This document shows positions 56,790 through 64,000 of a stretch of 64,000 nucleotides of DNA, one piece after another. Source of the DNA: Euprymna scolopes (Eukaryota; Mollusca; Cephalopoda; Sepiida; Sepiolidae); contig CM044488.1 in the NCBI GenBank assembly GCA_024364805.1, positions 38,221,691-38,285,690 of the forward strand. Direction: 5' to 3'. Position 1 is the stretch's first letter. Each line of letters opens with the position of its first letter. A program made the position numbers and the translations under genes. Below the pieces are notes generated by a model that saw only the letters and a program-made list of their open reading frames with translations, ran no database searches and was not told the origin of the DNA.

Positions 56790-59700
56790 GTGAGTTTCAA
56801 TGTACTGTTATGTATTCTTGTCCTGCTTTATATACACACACATACATACACACACTATTTTCTCTTTCTCTCCATCTCAGCCTGCCATATAGATACAAGA
56901 CTGGTCATACGTCTCGTTGACTATAATTACTTATAGTAATTGTGCAGATTATTTATTATTGATAATATAATAAAACTAGCTGTAACTACTTGGCATTACC
57001 TCAGAGTCTGTTTACTTTTTTTTGTAAGGATTTTGATTTAATTATGATATTGTGTGGTCATTAAAATTTTAAAACATTAAGTGAATCATATATAAAACTT
57101 TTGCTAATTTTTTAAAGGTAATGTTTTAATCTCCCTAAAATTATCAGATGTAAATAAGTTTTAAGACATGAACTCTTTAGGGGTTTATTTATTGCACATA
57201 ATTAATTGTATATGAATAAATGAATACAAGTTGCTATTCTCAAGCAAAAGGAAATTTTTGGATGATTCATGTGTTTGCCAATGTTTGCATAAACACTTAT
57301 ATATGCAATCGGATTTGAATTCTGCATAAAATTCCATTACAAAAGATGAATAAGCCAAGTCTGTTTGGAATTTAAACAAACATGTTAAATTGATGTTAGA
57401 AGAAGGTAGAACTTTACTATAACCAACATCCATTGTTTATTACTATATAAGTAAAACTTATTTTCATGTATATTGTAATTATTTTTGGTGAGACTTCTGG
57501 CAGGCCTTATATTCACTGTGATGTTACTGTCTTGGCACTAAGCTCCTTTTTATCTTGCATCCATTGTCTTGTGTTCTACCGAAGTTAGCATGTATAATAT
57601 CAATATTTGATCAAGTACTGTTTTCTCCCTTTTTCACTCTATTTTGCACCAGGTTGACATGCTTTTTTTTCCTTTTTTTTTCTCCCCCCCCCTTAGTATT
57701 TGGAATGATGCTTTGTTGAGGATAATGTTAATAAATCGGTCGTCTATCTTTCCTTTAAATGAAAGTTGAAATAATCTGCAGAAAAATATAAGTTACAGTT
57801 TTTGTAGGACAGTGAAATTAGAAGTTTAAGAAAAAGAAAAAAAAATTAACATTTTTTTTTCTTTTTCTCAAATGTTTCAACTTGTGTGATAATGTGTTTA
57901 TACACTTGTGCAGTCATGGATTGAGTAAACTTATTTGAAAAAAGGATATTTTTTTTTTTTTTAGAAAACATATCTAAAATTAAACAGTGTGTTTTATGTT
58001 TGTAATTTGTGACTTGCATTTGTTTTGGACATGATATTCTAGTATGTGTGTCTGTTTTGGACTACTCTCATCTTGAAAACTAATGTTCATATGTTTCTTC
58101 AGGTTGTCAAAACTTTAATATATATGTGTGTATGCAGAAGGTGGCTGTTTTTATTTATTCCCATAAACAGTGAGGATGACTTCACCAAGAAAAGATAAAT
58201 ACGTCATACATTATATTTTGATGATAGGCCAAAACGATTTGAGATTCTGAATGAAAAACAAAAATGATTTTTTTGGTGAATTTGTAAGTTTGTTTAATAA
58301 AAATATTAAAATAAAATATCAGTAAACAACCAAATTTTGACAAACTAATTTATGTGGATGATTCGTTTGTAAGAATGATCTATTATTATTTCAAACCATC
58401 ACAGAAAACCTTGAGAAATGTCAATTTCATAGCAATTATGTTCACACCAAAGTTTGTTCCTGATTAGAAACTTGTTCGTTAATATACTAACTAAAAGAAA
58501 AAAAAAAAAATTTCTGTAAAAATCTTTCAATCAGGAACCCACAGACTCCAAATATTCCATTAATTTTGCTTGGAGATTAATATGGACATGCACGCACATT
58601 TCTTTGTTGATATATCCATGTGTTTTTTTTATTTACTTTCATGAAATATGTGTATGTCTAATTAATATATTAAGGCACGTGGTTTTTATAAAAGAATTGT
58701 GTTCTAGACGGTTGATAACGTGAATGTAAACAAGCATAATTTGTAGTGATGGTAGTAATTTGCAGGTAAGAGATGCCAACAACATGAAACATCAGCAGCG
58801 CTAAAAAACTGGATGACATAAAATTATATATACAAATAGGTTAAACTCTGCTAAATAGAAGTATTCAAATAAAGCTCTTTATTTGTGTAACCTAATTTTA
58901 TTCTGTACTCACATTGCTGAAAATTATATCATTCACTAAAAAAAACTCTGCTCATATTATCAATAGTCTTTTTTATCATGTAAAATTATTTTCTTTCTCA
59001 AGTGGGTGAAAAAAACCTGAGAAACTTAGTTTTTTGTTTAGTTGTATTTTTTTCTTATAGTTTGACTACTCAATTCACATAGTCACTTTCTATGAAACTT
59101 AAAAAAATTTTTTTTTTTAACTACATATTAAAATTACTTGTAATATTTTTATGGAATCTCATGCCAGAGTCTAGATGATGAATAGGGTTGACTCTTTCAA
59201 ATCCATCCTATAACACCTGCAGCTAGAAGAGAGACCTGTCTGTGTTTGCCTGTAAATGAATAACACATTAGGAGAGAATATTCCGGATTTCACTAGGTGA
59301 ACATGTGTCTTATTCATAAAACACCAGAATAGATATATGAATACGACTTGGTGAATCGGCATCCTTGTTTTCTTTTTTACTCAACCTCAACTTGAAGACA
59401 TTGGCCACAAAGTGAACAAATGATATAAAAATAATTTTACTTCATTTTAGGACAAATCCAGTGATTAAATACATACTTATATATTTTTATGAAGTTATCT
59501 TCTTTTTACTGACAAACTCAGTTTATAAACTACTTTACTGACTTTTCATTAAAGTTAAATCTTTTAAGTGTTGACACTTTTATTGCACTTTTATGCTTGT
59601 TCAGCACATATTCTTGGTTATTACAAAATTAGATACACTACCTGATGTTGGCCAGGAAATTTACTTTCATTTTTGTTTTGCTTTTTATGTAGTTAAATTT

Positions 59701-62309
59701 AATTATTGATATATTGTTTGACCATTAATTTAAATACTATAATTAATTTTAAGGTAATTTTTTAATCTCTATAAAATTGGATATAAATAGCTTCCAAAAC
59801 TTTCTCTTGGATGGTTTAAATGCTTCCAAATTACTATTAAATTTTGAAGCATCACACAAGTTCATTTTCTCTTTTTAAATATTAAAAAAAGATTAAAATT
59901 GCTAATTTTGTTTACGATTAAACTGAAATTCATTGTGGTAGATTTAATTTTGTATTTAAATGTGATGTTTTAAATTGTTTTAATTTTCTGATTCCCTAAA
60001 TAATTGATCAATAGATGTTAGTCATGTAGAGATAGAAAGCATGCATACAGACACAAGGTTGTCACAAACAATATTAAGATGTACTTGTTCAATCTGCGTT
60101 GAGTGATGTAAATTCTATATTTCAAATGTAAACATGACAGACAGAGCCTGTTATAGGAATACATGGACACATCTAATAAAACTCATTGAATGTTTCTTTT
60201 TTATGATTAGTGATCTTAGCCTTTTTTCTTTCTTTTTCGCATGAAGAGTCTATTTGTTTCTTCTGAATATAATTAATTTTAGTTTTATTATTTTATTTTT
60301 TTTATCTGTGTAGTATGGATATTGTGTATCATTTAGTGGGCAATAACCAATTATGTGAATATGTTTTCCTTTGCTCGTATGCTCCATTTTTTTATGTCTA
60401 CTTCAGTTCATTCTTGTCTTGTTCACTTGTCTCGCTTTTCAAAAAAAAACAACAAAATTGAATGCATGCAAAAGAACATTTTATATTGGTGAGAATTTGA
60501 AAATTTTCAATTCAGTTTCTTTTATATTTTTATTTTCTTTTCAATTTTTTTATACTAAATTTATTTTTCATGTATATTTTATATTAAGCTGCAATATTTT
60601 TGTTTTTATTGTATACATTTACTTTTTTAATTTTATTAAAATTTTGTCTCTATATATTATGTTTTTTGATTATTTTATATCTATTAAAATTTATATCTAT
60701 ATTTATACAAAATTTTATATTTTTGTGTATTTATAAAAACATTTTTTACTATTTTATTTCATTTTAAAACATTTTACCAGTTTTATTATTCTCTTTGTGT
60801 TTGTCTTAAACATCATCTATTGAGTTTTCGCAACCTTATATTTTGAATCAACATTAAATCTATTTTTCTTTAGAATTCATGAAAAATATATTCCCCCCCC
60901 CCCAATAACCAATATGAATTGTGAATAAAATTAAAAGTAAATGCGCATTGACAAAGAAACAAAGTATTTTATTTTTTTTTACATAAAATAAAAATAAAGA
61001 TTGCTAAAATGATTCTTATTTAATTTTAATATCTTAAATTGATCAGAAAACTGACTTGTGTCTTTCTGTGATTTCATAACTAGTTAGAATACCCCATTCC
61101 AGTCGGTGCTGATAATAATGACAAATATTTGAGGCTTTTAATGTGCACACAATTTGAGCTTTAAAAAAGAAAATACTTCAAAGTAAACAAACCCTGGTGG
61201 AAAGTGTGTGAAAATTGATATTATACAACTGAAGTTATGGATTGGGAAATGTTTTTAATTTTGCAGAAGTAATCTCCCAATAAGGGTTCTTTTTACTTTG
61301 TTGCTTAATATTAGTTAATGGGTAAAGAAACTGAGATTCAGTCTTCGGTTCAGTCCTACCAAAGATTTAAAAAAAAAAAATATTTGTTTCCTCTTTGCTA
61401 AACACTTATTATAAGGTGAGTATCAAGGATAAATGGAGCAATCCAAGGAAAGGAATGGTGTCCTCCACTACATTTTGGAGTGTCCAATGAATTTCTGTAA
61501 TCAATCTATTTGTTTTCACTTTTAGAATCAATATAATTTTGTCCTTTACTTGTAAAACCTTATTAAAATCAAAAGAAGCACACAAAAAATCAGTTTAGGT
61601 ACATTATTAAAGTCTTCTTTAAAAGTGCAAGAGGTTAAACCTCAAAACATTGTTATATGGAAAACATAAAAATGCATAAAATATATATAGTAACAAGTAG
61701 GTAGTTTATATCAATCTGTAGCAATAAATAGTGATATATAATAAGTATTAAGATTGTATATCTAAAAACAAAATAGATTTAAGTCTCCTAAACTTCATAT
61801 TAAAGTTGTCTGCAAGATAGTTAAAGTACTTGGTAAAATTCTGTTGTAAAGTTACTTTTCTGGAAGTTCAAGGTTCAATCCTCAGTGCTGGAGACACTCA
61901 AAAATACAATCATGGCTGATGGAATGAAAGCATCCTAGCTCCATGGATTAACTTTATTCTGTTCCAAATTTTATGCAGATTCCCAAGTTCAACAAAATAC
62001 ACTTGAAGAAGATCGGAGGGTACATTAACAAAAACGTGAAAATAACGTGAGAAAAGTAGTCGGCATAGAAAGGTCTAAATTAAAAGGATCTTAAAATGTC
62101 CAAAATTTTCTTAAATGTTGAATCTATATAATGATATGCTATGGCAATTCTATATTCGTACATATGTTATCGCCCCCCCCCCCCCCACACACACATACAC
62201 CTTAAAAGTGGAATGCCTAATCACCAAAGATCCAACACAAAATAAAGTAATTTTTAAAGTTTTGTCTGATGTTGCTATTGTATCCAACATGAAATTCAAA
62301 CTAAATTGC
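56790..62309 (+). other. Intron (or 3' flank) with decayed repeats, no gene identified
   Basis: ACTAGCTGTAACTACTTGGC at 56975 starts a relic of the repeat also seen at 21922. The shared block GGTAAT..TTTTAATCTC..TAAAATT is at 57114-57145 and again at 59750-59785. GGTTCAATCC at about 61871 and GGTTCAGTCC plus an A run at about 61350 resemble tRNA-type B boxes of old SINEs. Long T/A-rich sequence lies at 60480-60780. No further SETD5 exon was identified apart from the weak candidate at 57697. Confidence 0.45.
57697..57720 (+). CDS. Possible alternative terminal exon of the SETD5-like gene
   Basis: A very strong acceptor (long T/C tract then CCTTAG) ends at 57696. Read in phase 1 after the 56679-56789 exon it gives VFGMMLC and a TGA. 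An AATAAA lies at 57730-57735, ten bases after the stop, which is very close. This could be a short alternative 3' end, or chance in a T/C-rich intron. Confidence 0.15.
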
Positions 62310-63460
62310 ATTTTTTTTGTTTTTTTTTACATGGTGGTCACCACTTATCAAGGCCCGGAAGCCACTCAGGGATAAGGGTTATTGCAAGTACAGTATGTTA
62401 GTGTGGAGATTTGATGAAGTATTTACTTAAGGGGGCGGTTCATTAGGAATTTGTTAACGTTGGACTTGAAGACATCCAAGTTGTAGTCAGGTGGGAAGCA
62501 GGCAGACGGAACAGAGTTCCACAGGCGTGCAGTTCTAAGAAAGAAGCTTTGTTCATGGAATCCACGTTTTGATTTAGGCACAGATAAAGAGTGGGGGAAA
62601 TTTTTCAGTTAGACAGGTGTTTTTCGTGAAAGATTGGCGAGGGGGAACCAGAGATTGGAGTTCAGACGAGCTCTTGCCATGGAAATAACGATAAAACAAG
62701 GATAGGCTCGCAATGTCTCTTCTGTGGGAGAGAGGTTGCAGGGTAGAGAAAAGGGCATCCCCCACTAAGCCATGAAGTTTATTTTGTACTCTGTCAAGGC
62801 ATGATAGGCTGTTTTTAGCAGCTCCTGCCCAGATATGGCAACAGTATTCCATCCTTGGACGTACTTGGCTTTTATATAGATAGAGAATTGCATCAGTAGT
62901 GAGATATCTTCTGGAGCGGTAGAAGAATCCCACCATCTTTCCAGCAACCTTGGCAACAGACTTGATGTGCGTGTTCCATTTCAGATCAGGAGTAAAGGAC
63001 AAACCCAGAAGCTTGTCAAAACACGGGGCTTCTAGACGAGAGCCATCCATTTCAATTGATGCCAGATGGGGATCAGAGTGTTGATGATGTAAAGATAGGA
63101 GTTTGGTTTTAGATGCATTAAAGGTAACCAGCCACGACTTCCCCCACTGAACCATGCGCTCGAGATCAGAGGAGAGAGAATCAGAGAGAACTTTGTCATT
63201 TACAGCCTTTGATGTGGTGCCATAGATGGTCGTGTCGTCAGCATAGATGTCAACGAATGATTAAAGTATGTGTTTAGGGAGGTCATTGATGTCGATCAGG
63301 AAGAGAGTTGGGCCCAAGATTGACCCTTGAGGGACTCCAGCATTAATACTGCAGGCCTCTGATTTTTGTCCATCGACCACTACTCTTATTAGCCTATCGG
63401 AGAGAAATGATTTAATGATTGAGAAAACATTTCCAATATCTGTTTTGTCCAATGCTGGTA
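62310..63460 (-). mobile_element. Jockey/CR1-like LINE, 5'-truncated, nearly intact 3' half
   Basis: The minus strand reads SIIKSFLSDRLIRVVVDGQK, AGVPQGSILGPTLFLIDIND, then one in-frame stop, DIYADDTTIYG (catalytic YADD present), MVQWGKSWLVTFNASKTKLL, SRRYLTTDAILYLYKSQVRP, RMEYCCHIWAGAAKNSLSCL, LQPLSHRRDIASLSLFYRYF and, after a frameshift, ARLWNSVPSACFPPDYNLD. The 3' untranslated part runs to about 62312 where an A-rich tail ends it. It is better preserved than the copy at 18370-19826 and differs in sequence, so it belongs to another lineage. Confidence 0.93.
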
Positions 63461-64000
63461 CAATAATATTGTAGGATCTGCATTCATTTCAGACATCCAT
63501 AAAATGCAAATATGTCAGAAATTCCTATTTTAGAGATAAAGCACCATAATGAGCAGATATATTCCTAAGTTTCATTAACCAGAGTATGTTTCAGTGCAAA
63601 CAAAGGTTGCATGATTATATCATCGGATCTGTTTGTATCAAATGTCCATAGAATGGAAATATTTTAAAGGAAGACAGCAATATAAAACAGATGAAAGATG
63701 CAATGGTGGAATTTCCATGGATCCTGCTTATTTTGTATAATATAAATAAAAAAAAACTTAAAATCAGAGATGGGGGAAAAAGACTTGGGGGTGGGTCATG
63801 CTCTCTTGGAAATTTCATTGAAGACAAAAGGATTAATGCAATCTCTCAATAAGATAATCTCTGATGAACGAGTGCCGTTCATAGCCAATTTAAAACTTCA
63901 TATGTCTAATAAACCAAAAGTGGTTTAATAGTAAGTGCAATAAATTTGCTTACTGATTCAGATATAGGCTTATTTTTATGAACAATAAAATTTTTAAGCA
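63461..64000 (+). other. Window edge, nothing recognised
   Basis: AT-rich sequence without features. Confidence 0.5.

Noticed and set aside
61318-61382. SINE with B box and A tail
   Set aside because: Only a partial B box and an A run are visible; no A box or second copy found in the window.

Overview
The window looks like part of the nuclear genome of a large-genome invertebrate, most likely a cephalopod mollusc. It is AT-rich and intron-rich, with nine non-coding stretches of roughly 1.5-11 kb, dense in simple repeats, LINE and DNA-transposon fossils, and it carries a 368-base assembly gap (N) at 50692-51059. The species call is an inference from gene content and repeat style; nothing in the sequence proves it.

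One host gene runs through the whole window on the + strand: the ortholog of the SETD5 / KMT2E (MLL5) family of SET-domain chromatin scaffolds. I can place 15 internal exons between 1194 and 56789. All have GT donors and AG acceptors, and their phases chain without a break to give 3967 nt (1322 complete codons). The chain starts inside the C-terminal half of the SET domain, passes the post-SET cysteines and a long Ala/Pro/Ser-rich region, and then follows the vertebrate order of conserved motifs: TREERKMEAI, a basic RRR/HS motif, K(L/V)xEWL, KKRWLxQA, TPLKKRRF, KKKVSLLEYRKR, SRWxxPxSxxERLR and a Pro-rich tail. The first exons and the N-terminal half of SET lie left of the window, and the 3' end lies to the right, unless a small alternative terminal exon at 57697 is used.

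Everything else is intron. 1-8.7 kb: short introns with a hAT-like relic, a 5S rRNA-like fragment and a long foldback carrying two decayed hammerhead-like motifs. 8.7-17.9 kb: a 9-kb intron with a 26-bp minisatellite, interleaved inverted repeats and a pair of ~376-bp direct repeats. 17.9-24.5 kb: Jockey/CR1-like LINE relics, one interrupted by an RTE-like LINE fragment, and a near-perfect hairpin. 25.9-37.3 kb: several terminal-inverted-repeat elements, a decayed mariner and a hammerhead ribozyme motif with an intact core. 37.5-47.5 kb: a stack of repeats that share an ACTAGC...TACCCGGC start and a ...CATACATTTTCGCTTTTATA end, with 39-bp and ~157-bp tandem arrays, tRNA-like modules and a 353-bp palindrome. 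47.6-56.7 kb: a LINE with a gag-like zinc knuckle, split by a ~2.4-kb insertion. 56.8-64 kb: unannotated intron and a second Jockey/CR1-like LINE relic.

The best candidates for something undescribed are the minus-strand hammerhead ribozyme at 34466-34515 inside a 2.2-kb inverted-repeat element, its decayed relatives in the foldback at 8748-9280, and the ACTAGC repeat family.
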